From NCBI RefSeq assembly GCF_003173595.1, contig NZ_QGNZ01000003.1, positions 496,001 to 560,000 of the forward strand: a stretch of DNA of 64,000 nt, written 5' to 3'. This DNA comes from Pedobacter yonginensis. GTDB lineage: Bacteria; Bacteroidota; Bacteroidia; Sphingobacteriales; Sphingobacteriaceae. The notes under the pieces were generated by a model, which saw only the letters and a list, made by a program, of their open reading frames with translations, had not been told where the DNA came from and searched no databases. The position numbers were made by a program, and so were the translations under genes. The number at the start of each line of letters is the position of its first letter. The stretch's first letter is position 1. Of the stretch, positions 27,577-35,219 are shown in pieces.

Positions 27577-28474
27577 TAAAAATTGAGGGGATTTAAACGT
27601 GCAAATATCAAACATTCGCACCAGAATATAGCAACACAATAGCAGCTTCGTTAGTTTTAAAGCGGATTAAAAGAATCAAATATTTTTGCGCCGAGCGATC
27701 GTTCTGTGCATCAAAATCCTTAATTATTGGCCAAAACCCTACTCATACCTACCAGATAAGATAAAAGTTTCGAAAGCAGTTATAGTGGTTCTTGGGTCTG
27801 GTTCTGTCCCGCTCTACCTCCAAGCGCTATGAAAAATAGCGGCTTTCCGTCCTATCGGGTTTGGATTGCAATTGCAGTAAATCAATCAAGGTGTTGGGTG
27901 GAAAGCGTTTTTTCTGGGGCTGAACAGCCAAGTCTTTTCCTCCTGTGCCTTGGTTCAAGTCTTCACGAAACAATAAAAACATTTCCATAATGGTACGTGA
28001 GGATAGGTACCCTTGCGGTTCGCAGTTTATCGTGCACCAGCCCGAGTAAAATAAACCAGATTGAAACGGCAGCCCCCGATTTTTTCTATCGGGGCTATAG
28101 TGAAAAGCTGGACGAACATTAATACATGCACTGCCCTTGCTTTACAAATTTTATAAGTTGCTAATCAACAAGTTTGTTTGGCGGCTGCGAATGATTTTTT
28201 TAAGCAGTTACGTTTCTCCTGTGCCTTGGTTCGTGTCTTCACGAAACAATAAAAACATTTCCAAATGGTACGTGAGGATAGGTACCATTGCGGTTCGCAG
28301 TTTATGGTGCACCAGCCCGAGTAAAATAAACCAGATTGAAACGGCAGCCCCCGATTTTTTCTATCGGGGCTATAGTGAAAAGCTGGACGAACGTTAATAC
28401 ATGCACTGCCCTTGCTTTACAAATTTTATAAGTTGTTAATCAACGAGTTAGTTTGGCACCTGCAAATGAATTTT
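27577..28474. repeat. Repeat-rich gap between SulP gene and galK
   Basis: About 0.9 kb without a gene. It holds repeat copy B (27791-27862), then a 262-base tandem duplication (27941-28203 and 28217-28478) that includes both dispersed hairpins (the TTCGTG type in reverse orientation, and GGTACGTGAGGATAGGTACC). Open frames here run through the repeats and show no protein-like pattern. Confidence 0.75.
27791..27862. repeat. Dispersed intergenic repeat, copy B (partner at 968-1041)
   Basis: It carries the same succession as copy A: GGTTCTGTCCCGCTCTACC, CCAAGCGCTAT, TAGCGGCTTTCCGTCC, ATCGGGTTT. Only scattered single-base differences are seen. Confidence 0.7.
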
Positions 28475-28478
28475 TTAA
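27941..28478. repeat. 262-bp tandem duplication reaching the galK stop codon
   Basis: Unit 1 (27941-28203) and unit 2 (28217-28478) are about 95 % alike by eye, offset by 275-276 bases. Each has CCTTGGTTC-type hairpin, AACAATAAAAACATTTCC, GGTACGTGAGGATAGGTACC, a CCCCGAT/ATCGGGG hairpin, and ends AATTTTATAAGTTG...TTTTTTAA. Unit 2 ends inside the galK stop codon. Confidence 0.85.
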
Positions 28479-29626
28479 ACAATCTCGCTCGTTCCATCGG
28501 CAGTTTCTACGATGTAAGCATCTAATTTAACGGAAAATTCTTTAAAGTATGTCTCACTGATGTTTTCGATCAATTCGTCAATATATTCAGTAGCAACGAT
28601 GTTTAATGTACAACCACCAAATCCGCCCCCCATCATCCTTGCGCCCAGCACATAATCTAGTCCTTTTACCGAATCTACCAAGAAATCGAGTTCTTTACAA
28701 CTCACTTCATATTCATTTCTCAAACCCTGATGAGTTTCGAACATCAAGGCGCCGAGCTCCTTTAACTTCCCATGTTCCAGATCAGTTGCAGCTTCAATTA
28801 GGCGAGCAATTTCACCCACAATAAACTTACATTTGGTATAAACATCTGTATCTTTTGGCTTAACATATTCATCGAGCATAGCCAAATCCACATCTCGTAG
28901 CGTTTCTACAGATGGGTGGGCTTCTTTAATCCAAGCTACCCCTTGTTCGCAAGATTCGCGACGCTTGTTGTAAGCACTTTCTGAAAGCGAGTGCTTTACA
29001 TTGGTATTGAGCAGAACCAATTTGTGTCCATCTAATTGAAGGGGTACGTAACGATAATCCATCGATCGGCAATCCAACACAATGGCTTGATCCTTTTTGC
29101 CGAACACCGATGCAAATTGATCCATAATGCCACAATTTACGCCTGCAAAAGTATGCTCTGCCTTTTGGGCAATTAAGGCCATATCGAGCTTGGAGATAGA
29201 CAATGAAAAAAGTTGATCGAGTGCAAAAGCAGTTGCACATTCTACCGCTGCCGACGAGGATAAACCAGCTCCCGGTGGCACATCGCCATCAATGTATAAA
29301 TTGAAACCGCCAATTTTATAGCCCCTTTTTTGGAGTTGATCTGCAACGCCTAAAATATAATTGGGCCAGCCTTTTTTTGATGACTCTAGCGATGAAATGT
29401 TTGAGGTATGGGTTTGCTTAAAATCTTCTGCATAGAGGTGAATTTCATCATCCTCACGCTTAGATACGCCCAAATAAATTGCTTTGTTGATAGCGGCAGG
29501 CATTACAAAACCTCCGTTATAATCGGTATGCTCACCAATGATATTAATCCTTCCAGGCGACCTAACCACCAATGGATCATTATAATAAATGCTTTTAAAT
29601 ACTACTTTTAAACGTTCAATATCCAT
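28475..29626 (-). CDS. galK: Galactokinase
   Basis: 383 residues, the normal length. GHMP-kinase motifs: RSPGRINIIGEHTDYNGGFVMP (galactokinase signature, residues 22-43), the ATP-binding PPGAGLSSSAAVE (about 117-129), the catalytic region CGIMDQFASVFG, and GARMMGGGFGGCTLN near the C-terminus. It phosphorylates galactose to galactose-1-phosphate in the Leloir pathway. It is transcribed divergently from a NUDIX-type regulator with an operator between them. galT and galM are not in the window. Confidence 0.97.
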   Translation of the reverse strand: MDIERLKVVFKSIYYNDPLVVRSPGRINIIGEHTDYNGGFVMPAAINKAIYLGVSKREDDEIHLYAEDFKQTHTSNISSLESSKKGWPNYILGVADQLQKRGYKIGGFNLYIDGDVPPGAGLSSSAAVECATAFALDQLFSLSISKLDMALIAQKAEHTFAGVNCGIMDQFASVFGKKDQAIVLDCRSMDYRYVPLQLDGHKLVLLNTNVKHSLSESAYNKRRESCEQGVAWIKEAHPSVETLRDVDLAMLDEYVKPKDTDVYTKCKFIVGEIARLIEAATDLEHGKLKELGALMFETHQGLRNEYEVSCKELDFLVDSVKGLDYVLGARMMGGGFGGCTLNIVATEYIDELIENISETYFKEFSVKLDAYIVETADGTSEIV

Positions 29627-29923
29627 TTGGAAAGGATTTGGCTTTTTATATTGATATATTATGAATGCAATTCCCAGTTAGAAAAATCCGTAGCCAGCTC
29701 ATGCAAAATATGGCTACCGCCATTGTCGGACATTGAGGTTTCTAAATGGAAAGTTTCTTGCATCTTTGTTTTCTATTTTGGTTAGACTTGCTACCACAAG
29801 AGCGTTGGCAAATTTTATCGTGCGACCAAATTATAAAATTTAAATTAATTGTCAAAATGACATTTAATTATATTTTTTATTTTTATGTAAATTTGAACAT
29901 CTTACGCTCAATAAACTCTAATT
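29627..29923. promoter_or_regulatory. Divergent galK / regulator control region
   Basis: 297 bases with the palindromic operator at 29844-29868. A plus-strand TAAATTTG (-7 type) lies at 29888-29895, which would place transcription start about 20 bases before the regulator. A minus-strand near-match (TATAATTTG) lies at about 29827-29835. The operator sits where both -33 regions would be. Confidence 0.55.
29844..29868. promoter_or_regulatory. Palindromic operator for the NUDIX-type regulator
   Basis: Left arm ATTAATTGTCA, three-base spacer AAA, right arm TGACATTTAAT: ten of eleven symmetric pairs match. AT-rich palindromes with a TGTCA/TGACA core are what NrtR/AraR-type regulators use in Bacteroidota. 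It sits between galK and the regulator. Confidence 0.7.
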
Positions 29924-30622
29924 ATGATTGAATATTCTAGTCAGCCACACTACTTAGTTGCGGTAGATTGCATTGTTTTTGGCTTTGATGGGGCACATTT
30001 AAAAATTCTACTGGTTAAGCGTGGCATAGAACCCGAAATAAATAAATGGAGTTTAATGGGCGGTTTTGTAGGTGCCAATGAGAGTCCGGATGATGCCGCC
30101 AACCGTGTGCTGAAAAAAATGACCGGATTAGAAGGCGTGTATTTAGAGCAAATGCAAATTTATGGCGAACCTAAACGCGATCCCATTGAGCGGACTCTAT
30201 CTGTTGGGTACTTTGCTTTAATTGATATTCATAAATATGAAGCTCAACTTAACACCGATTACGAAGCCGAATGGTTTTTGATTGGCGAGCGGCCCAAATT
30301 AATTTTTGATCACGACCAAATGGTTGCTGATGCCAGAAAAAAATTGAGGTATAAGGCATCTCTACACCCCATCTTGTTCGAAATGTTGCCCAAACAGTTT
30401 ACTTTGCCTCAATTGCAAAATCTTTTTGAGGAAGTGAACGATACAAAAATGGATACGAGAAACTTCAGCAGAAAAATAACCTCGACAGGCTTGTTAATTA
30501 AACTAGAAGAAAAAGATAGATCGAGCTCAAAAAAGGGCGCCTATTATTTCAAACTCGACAAGAAAAAATATAAAGCCAAATTCCAGGCGTTTTTAAATTT
30601 GATTCCTAACCTTAAAAACTGA
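29924..30622 (+). CDS. NUDIX-related transcriptional regulator (NrtR/AraR type)
   Basis: 232 residues. Residues 10-150 form a NUDIX fold (KILLVKRGIEPEINKWSLMGGFVGANESPDDAANRVLKKMTGL). The catalytic REXXEE signature is lost: the matching stretch reads NRVLKKMTG, so it should sense rather than hydrolyse. The C-terminal 80 residues are a winged helix (FTLPQLQNLFEEVNDTKMDTRNFSRKI, then a wing with KKGAYYFKLDKKKY). This is the NrtR/AraR layout. Its place opposite galK with a shared palindrome suggests control of galactose use; the effector is unknown. Confidence 0.88.
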   Translation: MIEYSSQPHYLVAVDCIVFGFDGAHLKILLVKRGIEPEINKWSLMGGFVGANESPDDAANRVLKKMTGLEGVYLEQMQIYGEPKRDPIERTLSVGYFALIDIHKYEAQLNTDYEAEWFLIGERPKLIFDHDQMVADARKKLRYKASLHPILFEMLPKQFTLPQLQNLFEEVNDTKMDTRNFSRKITSTGLLIKLEEKDRSSSKKGAYYFKLDKKKYKAKFQAFLNLIPNLKN

Positions 30623-30689
30623 TTGTAGAAAGCTTAGGGTTTAGCGCACTAAACTAAAACAATCCTCGGTGTAAAAGGGTTCATCCTGT

Positions 30690-30974
30690 ATGGACGCTTT
30701 TAAAATATTTATTCATCACCATAATTTAAACTTGGAACTAACCATACTTCCAAATGAAGATGTTTACCAAATCATCAATAAGGGTAAAATGATTGGTGCA
30801 CTTCGAAATTTAGATTCGGATTGGGAACTCTTACCCCTTGAAGATATTTTGGATGAACTGCCAATATTTGAGCGGGATTTAGATGATGAGCATGCTCCGC
30901 AAATAAATTTAGATACCCCAACCATTAATTTAATTACTGCAGAAATCGAGAATCATTTAAATCACTTGTATTAA
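30690..30974 (+). CDS. Small acidic protein of unknown function
   Basis: 94 residues, rich in Asp, Glu and Asn, no signal peptide or membrane segment. The N-terminal half has alternating hydrophobic residues (LELTILPNEDVYQIINKGKMIGALRN), suggesting beta strands; the C-terminal half is acidic. I do not recognise a family. Codon use and the clean gap before the next gene support a real gene. Confidence 0.6.
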   Translation: MDAFKIFIHHHNLNLELTILPNEDVYQIINKGKMIGALRNLDSDWELLPLEDILDELPIFERDLDDEHAPQINLDTPTINLITAEIENHLNHLY

Positions 30975-30982
30975 ACGTTAAT

Positions 30983-31759
30983 CTAGCCTTCAAAACGCAA
31001 TTCTTTAACAAAATCGTGTAATGTGCGCAGATTTTGGTAGGCCTCGCCCATCGTGTTGTTAAAATAAACGTACACTTCCTTGCCCTCCCGAAGCCAATCG
31101 CTAATATAATTGGCGTATTCAGAAAGAAAACTTTCATCGTAACTCCCCCGATAATTTCCACCCGGACCATGAAACCTCAAATAAACAAAGTTTGTGCTGA
31201 GCTCAATCATGGGCGTGTTGGCCGGCGATTTATCGTGGATAACCAATGCTACTTGTTGCTCGTTTAATAAATCATAAGTTTCCATTTTATACCACGATGG
31301 GTGCCTAAATTCAAGTGCAATCTTCCACCCAATGGGAACATATTCTCGGATTAAAGACAGTAATCTCTCCACTTTCAAAAACAAATCGGCCTTTAGGCTT
31401 GGCGGAAATTGAACAAGCAAAACACCCTGTTTAGCATGTGCGAAAGAAATGCTATCCATAAACTTTTGTAAAAGCAATGGATCGAAAACCAAACCCTTAC
31501 TGTGTGTAATGTCTCTAAGGAGTTTAAAAGTAAATTTAAAATCATCACCCACCTCGTTAACCCATTTCGCAACAGTGCTCCCCATGGGGGTTTTGTAAAA
31601 TGAACTGTTAATTTCTATCGAATTCATTAAAGAACTGTAAAAACATAGCCTGCTTTTTTCCTTAAACTCATCGGGGTAAAACGCTTTGTTAGGTACTGGC
31701 AGAGTTAGTCCGCTCGTTCCCATGTAAATTTTTGAAGCTGAAATTTTTGAACTTTTCAT
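30983..31759 (-). CDS. DUF72-family protein (TIM-barrel)
   Basis: 258 residues from MKSSKISASKIYMGTSGL at 31759; longer starts (31774, 31849) add residues with no family character. DUF72 hallmarks: the IYMGTSG opening, FYSSLMNSIEINSSFYKTP, FKLLRDITHSK, LVQFPPSLKAD, ALEFRHPSWY, and FVYLRFHGPGG followed by YVYFNNTMGEAY. DUF72 proteins adopt a TIM barrel and were once linked to nucleases, but no function is proven. It is convergent with the small gene upstream. Confidence 0.9.
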   Translation of the reverse strand: MKSSKISASKIYMGTSGLTLPVPNKAFYPDEFKEKSRLCFYSSLMNSIEINSSFYKTPMGSTVAKWVNEVGDDFKFTFKLLRDITHSKGLVFDPLLLQKFMDSISFAHAKQGVLLVQFPPSLKADLFLKVERLLSLIREYVPIGWKIALEFRHPSWYKMETYDLLNEQQVALVIHDKSPANTPMIELSTNFVYLRFHGPGGNYRGSYDESFLSEYANYISDWLREGKEVYVYFNNTMGEAYQNLRTLHDFVKELRFEG

Positions 31760-31902
31760 AAGGTGGCTTGTCATCGCAGAACCCCAAAAACAGCGGAATT
31801 GTTTTCTTTTGCCAAAGGCTACAACTTTTAAAATCTCCGCAAAAAACAAATGTTTAAAACAATTTCCCTTTTTTTAGATTGTATGAAGAACAATAGCCGA
31901 GT

Positions 31903-32136
31903 ATGAAATTAACAGAGAAAACAATAAGCGCCGATTTGCAAAAATTCATCGAAAAATTTGAACCCAACAAATACAAAACTTTAGTTAAGGGAATTGAGAT
32001 TAGGGGGATAAACGATATTCACAGAAGCATTACGATGGCTAAGGCTTTGATTGAAAAATTTAAGCTAAACCTAACTGTTAACCATACCGCCGAAATGGTG
32101 GGCTATGGTGGTTTTGAAGTTAATAACGCAGATTAA
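31903..32136 (+). CDS. Small hypothetical protein
   Basis: 77 residues, mostly helical by pattern (TISADLQKFIEKFEP, SITMAKALIEKFKL) and no signal. It ends 18 bases before the FAD/NAD(P)-binding gene on the same strand, so they may be co-transcribed. I do not recognise the family. Confidence 0.55.
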   Translation: MKLTEKTISADLQKFIEKFEPNKYKTLVKGIEIRGINDIHRSITMAKALIEKFKLNLTVNHTAEMVGYGGFEVNNAD

Positions 32137-32154
32137 TACCAACGATATTGCACC

Positions 32155-33909
32155 ATGCAAAGCCAACATTCAGAAAATAAAATACAGATTGCAATTTTAG
32201 GCGGTGGCCCAAGCGGACTTTTTATGTTCAAAAGGCTGTTAGATTCGCGTAGAACCGACTTTTCGATAGACATTATTGAAAAAAATACGCAGCTTGGGGC
32301 GGGCATGCCTTACAGTACAAAAGGCGCTAACGATGAGCACATTACCAATGTATCTGGAAATGAAATACCCGATCTGGTTACCTCTATTGCCGACTGGATT
32401 AAAACCGTTCCGCAAGAAACCTTAGATCGTTTTCACATCGATGCCGAAAAATTTAACGATTTTAAAGTGTTGCCTAGGCTCTTATTTGGTCAATATCTTT
32501 CTGCCCAGTTTGATTTGTTATTGGCAAAAGCAAAGGAAAATGGAATTGAAACCAACGTACACTTGAATAGTCCCGTAACCGATATCATCGACCATCCGGA
32601 AAGGGATAAAGTGGAGGTAGAAATCTCTGGTGAAACACTTCTAGAATACGACAACATCATCATTTGCACGGGGCACCGATGGCCTTCTAAAAACGAGAAA
32701 GTTTTTCAAGGCTATTTCGATTCACCCTATCCACCAGCTAAACTTGCCTTTAAAATAAATCATCCGGTTGCCATAAAAGGCTCATCGCTAACGGCTATTG
32801 ATGCAATTCGTACCATGGCCAGGCAAAACGGAACTTTCCAATGGAAAAATGAAGATAAATTGGTTTACAAACTGAATGAGGATAGTCCCGAATTTAAAAT
32901 GGTGATGCACTCCAGAAGTGGACTTTTACCTGCCATTCGTTTTCATCTTGCCGATTCTCATTTATTGAAAGATTCAGTTTTGAGCCATGAAGTTGTCGAA
33001 AAAAATAAGGCAGAAAATGGTGGCTTCCTATCTCTAGATTTTGTTTTTGAGCAAAATTTTAAGGAGATGATTCGGGATAAAGAACCTGGCTTTTATGATC
33101 AAATTAGAGACATGAGCATCGAAACCTTTGTCGATTCGATGATGGATTTAAGAGAGCGCATTGATCCTTTTTTGTTGTTTAAAGCAGAATATACCGAAGC
33201 AGAAAAATCAATAAAACGCAAAGAATCGGTTTATTGGAAGGAAATGCTAGCGGTACTCAGCTTCGCCATGAACTATCCAGCCAAACATTTCTCCGCAGAG
33301 GACATGCAAAGACTTCAAAAAGTTTTAATGCCTCTAATTTCAATTGTAATTGCTTTCGTTCCGCAAGGATCTGTAGAAGAAATGCTAGCCTTATATGATG
33401 CTGGGATATTGGAAATTATTCCTGTAGGAGATGACAGTTACACCGAACCTCGCGAGGAAGGTGGAGCGGTATATTTTTATACAGACGAAATGAATCAACA
33501 ACACAACCCATATTTTAAAACCTTTGTTGATTGTGTTGGTCAACCCCATTTAAACTATCAAGATTTGCCATACAAAAGCTTGTTAAGCAAGAGAACCGTT
33601 AGCCGAGCTCGCATTAAATTTAAAGATGAAACCATTGGCAAACAAGCCATGGAAAACGGGAATGACAAAGTTGAAACCGATGGTAACGGCAATTATTATT
33701 TAAATGTTCCAGGTATTACCATCAACGATAATTTTCAAATTTTAGATGATTATGGCGCCATCAATAACCGCATTTACATTATGGCAGTACCCTATATCGG
33801 TGGCTTTAACCCTGATTATTCTGGCTTAGATTTTTGCGAGGCCGCATCAGAAAACGTGATTAAAAGCCTGGTCGATTCTAAACCCCAATATGATTTTCTT
33901 AAACAATAG
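32155..33909 (+). CDS. FAD/NAD(P)-binding oxidoreductase-like protein
   Basis: 584 residues. The Rossmann motif IAILGGGPSGLFMFKRLL (residues 12-29) with the later IDIIEKN acidic end is a clear FAD/NAD(P)-binding fold of the NAD_binding_9 type, and GAGMPYSTKGANDEHITNV is the typical second conserved block of that group. A second signature, DNIIICTGHRWP, marks the NAD(P)-side motif. The C-terminal half has no recognised domain. Substrate unknown. The next gene (DUF1543) lies 53 bases downstream. Confidence 0.8.
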   Translation: MQSQHSENKIQIAILGGGPSGLFMFKRLLDSRRTDFSIDIIEKNTQLGAGMPYSTKGANDEHITNVSGNEIPDLVTSIADWIKTVPQETLDRFHIDAEKFNDFKVLPRLLFGQYLSAQFDLLLAKAKENGIETNVHLNSPVTDIIDHPERDKVEVEISGETLLEYDNIIICTGHRWPSKNEKVFQGYFDSPYPPAKLAFKINHPVAIKGSSLTAIDAIRTMARQNGTFQWKNEDKLVYKLNEDSPEFKMVMHSRSGLLPAIRFHLADSHLLKDSVLSHEVVEKNKAENGGFLSLDFVFEQNFKEMIRDKEPGFYDQIRDMSIETFVDSMMDLRERIDPFLLFKAEYTEAEKSIKRKESVYWKEMLAVLSFAMNYPAKHFSAEDMQRLQKVLMPLISIVIAFVPQGSVEEMLALYDAGILEIIPVGDDSYTEPREEGGAVYFYTDEMNQQHNPYFKTFVDCVGQPHLNYQDLPYKSLLSKRTVSRARIKFKDETIGKQAMENGNDKVETDGNGNYYLNVPGITINDNFQILDDYGAINNRIYIMAVPYIGGFNPDYSGLDFCEAASENVIKSLVDSKPQYDFLKQ

Positions 33910-33962
33910 GTGGCTATAGCCGTTTACTAAGAAAAGTATATCTTCAAACAAAAACATTAAAC

Positions 33963-34544
33963 ATGAGTGATGACCAGCAAACATCCCTAAAACCAAAACT
34001 TTTTATGTTGCTATTGGGATCGAAAGCGCCCAAGAGAAATGTAGAACAACACGATTACTTTTTCGGAATTGCACACACCTTAAAAGAGCTGGTTCCACAA
34101 ATTAAAGCCTTTTGGCCAGAAGCTGGATCAAGCATTCACATAGATGGCTGGCGGGAAGTTACCGCAGTTGATGGATTCAAAATTAGCGTAGTGGCTAAAG
34201 GTGAGCACTTATCGCATTCAACGAAGAAGCTATATTTCATTAACTTAGGCGGTTATCAAAGCAATAAATTAGAAGAGCAGCATTACACCATTCTATCCGT
34301 ACAAGACGATCGCGCAACGGCCATTCAAAACGCTAAAAAGACGGTATTTTTTAAAACCAATAGCATAAAAGGTGCAAACTCGCACATCGATGAAAAATAT
34401 GGAATTGATGTGGATGACATTTATAAAATAGAAGATATCTTGAACAATGCGAGTAAAGAAAAATACCACATCGAGATTTATCCGTCGGCGAACTTGCCAG
34501 AAGATGAAATTCATTTGGGGTATTTTAAGTTAGATAAGATTTAG
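33963..34544 (+). CDS. DUF1543-domain protein
   Basis: 193 residues, cytosolic. The sequence has two similar halves typical of DUF1543: LFMLLLGSKAPKRNVEQHDYFFGIAHTLKELVPQIKAFWP and, later, LYFINLGGYQSNKLEEQHYTILSVQDDRATAIQNAKKT. No catalytic residues are known for the family. Confidence 0.8.
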   Translation: MSDDQQTSLKPKLFMLLLGSKAPKRNVEQHDYFFGIAHTLKELVPQIKAFWPEAGSSIHIDGWREVTAVDGFKISVVAKGEHLSHSTKKLYFINLGGYQSNKLEEQHYTILSVQDDRATAIQNAKKTVFFKTNSIKGANSHIDEKYGIDVDDIYKIEDILNNASKEKYHIEIYPSANLPEDEIHLGYFKLDKI

Positions 34545-34556
34545 TTCGTTTTAGCT

Positions 34557-34960
34557 GGGGATTACGCGGAAACTGAATCCAACGGCATCAAATAATTGGA
34601 AAAAACTGCCCACAGATTGGCGCAGAACCGAAATCCATCAACACCAAGTGATTAAAAAAAACTCCCCCGCAGATTCACGCAGAAACTAACCACCAGCACT
34701 AATACTTGCAAAATACCTAACCCGCAGATTCACGCAGAACCCAAATCCAATGAACACCAAATAATTAAAAAAACTACTCGCAGATTGGCGCAGAACCATA
34801 GTCCAATCAGTATCAAATGATTGAAAAAACTCCCCGCAGATTCACGCAGAAACTAACCACCAGCACTAACAATTGCAAAATGCCTAACCCGCAGATTCAC
34901 GCAGAACCATAATCCAATCAGCATAATTGAAAAAACTGCCCGTAGATTGATGCAAAACTG
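34557..34960. repeat. Tandem array of about 56-bp repeats with core CGCAGATTCACGCAGAA
   Basis: Cores start at 34611, 34669, 34723, 34779, 34835, 34890 and 34941, with a decayed one near 34560. Spacing is 51-58 bases. Cores alternate as GGCGCAGAACC, CACGCAGAAAC, CACGCAGAACC, then repeat, so a higher-order unit of about 167 bases is also present. Between cores, blocks such as AATCCAATCA and ACCACCAGCACTAA recur, so the spacers are not unique. Confidence 0.9.
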
Positions 34961-35219
34961 GAATCCAATCACAGGCATGAACTTGATTTGCGAAAAAAAA
35001 ATAGTAAGAAACAAACAAATAGTCTTCAATAATATCCCCCCGCCCATCCCGAAAAATCAAGTCAAACACCGCATTTGATCATGATTTAATAAAACGTTTT
35101 ACTAACTTAGCTCTTCATTCAAAATCTTCAACACGAATGATACATTTACAGTCTAACCACGTATAAAAAATATTTTCCAAAAAATGCTATGTTTGCCCAT
35201 CCCTAGCCAAAAAATAAAC
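34961..35219. promoter_or_regulatory. Upstream region of the GH92 gene
   Basis: It includes the LacI-type operator at 35087-35104, a -7-like TACATTTA at 35141 and a TATGTTTG at 35188-35195 (exact TAnnTTTG, but no TTG at the right distance). Either could be the start-site box. Confidence 0.5.
35087..35104. promoter_or_regulatory. LacI-type operator upstream of GH92 gene
   Basis: TAATAAAACGTTTTACTA differs from a perfect palindrome by a single base (TAAT instead of TAGT). It is the same site as those at 5452 and 24166. Confidence 0.75.

Noticed and set aside
28137..28397. 86-codon frame before galK
   Set aside because: It lies entirely in the duplicated intergenic repeat and spans hairpins.
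34557..34960. Regularly spaced repeats as a CRISPR array
   Set aside because: The spacers are themselves repeats, the core is only about 17 bases and diverged, and no cas gene is in the window.
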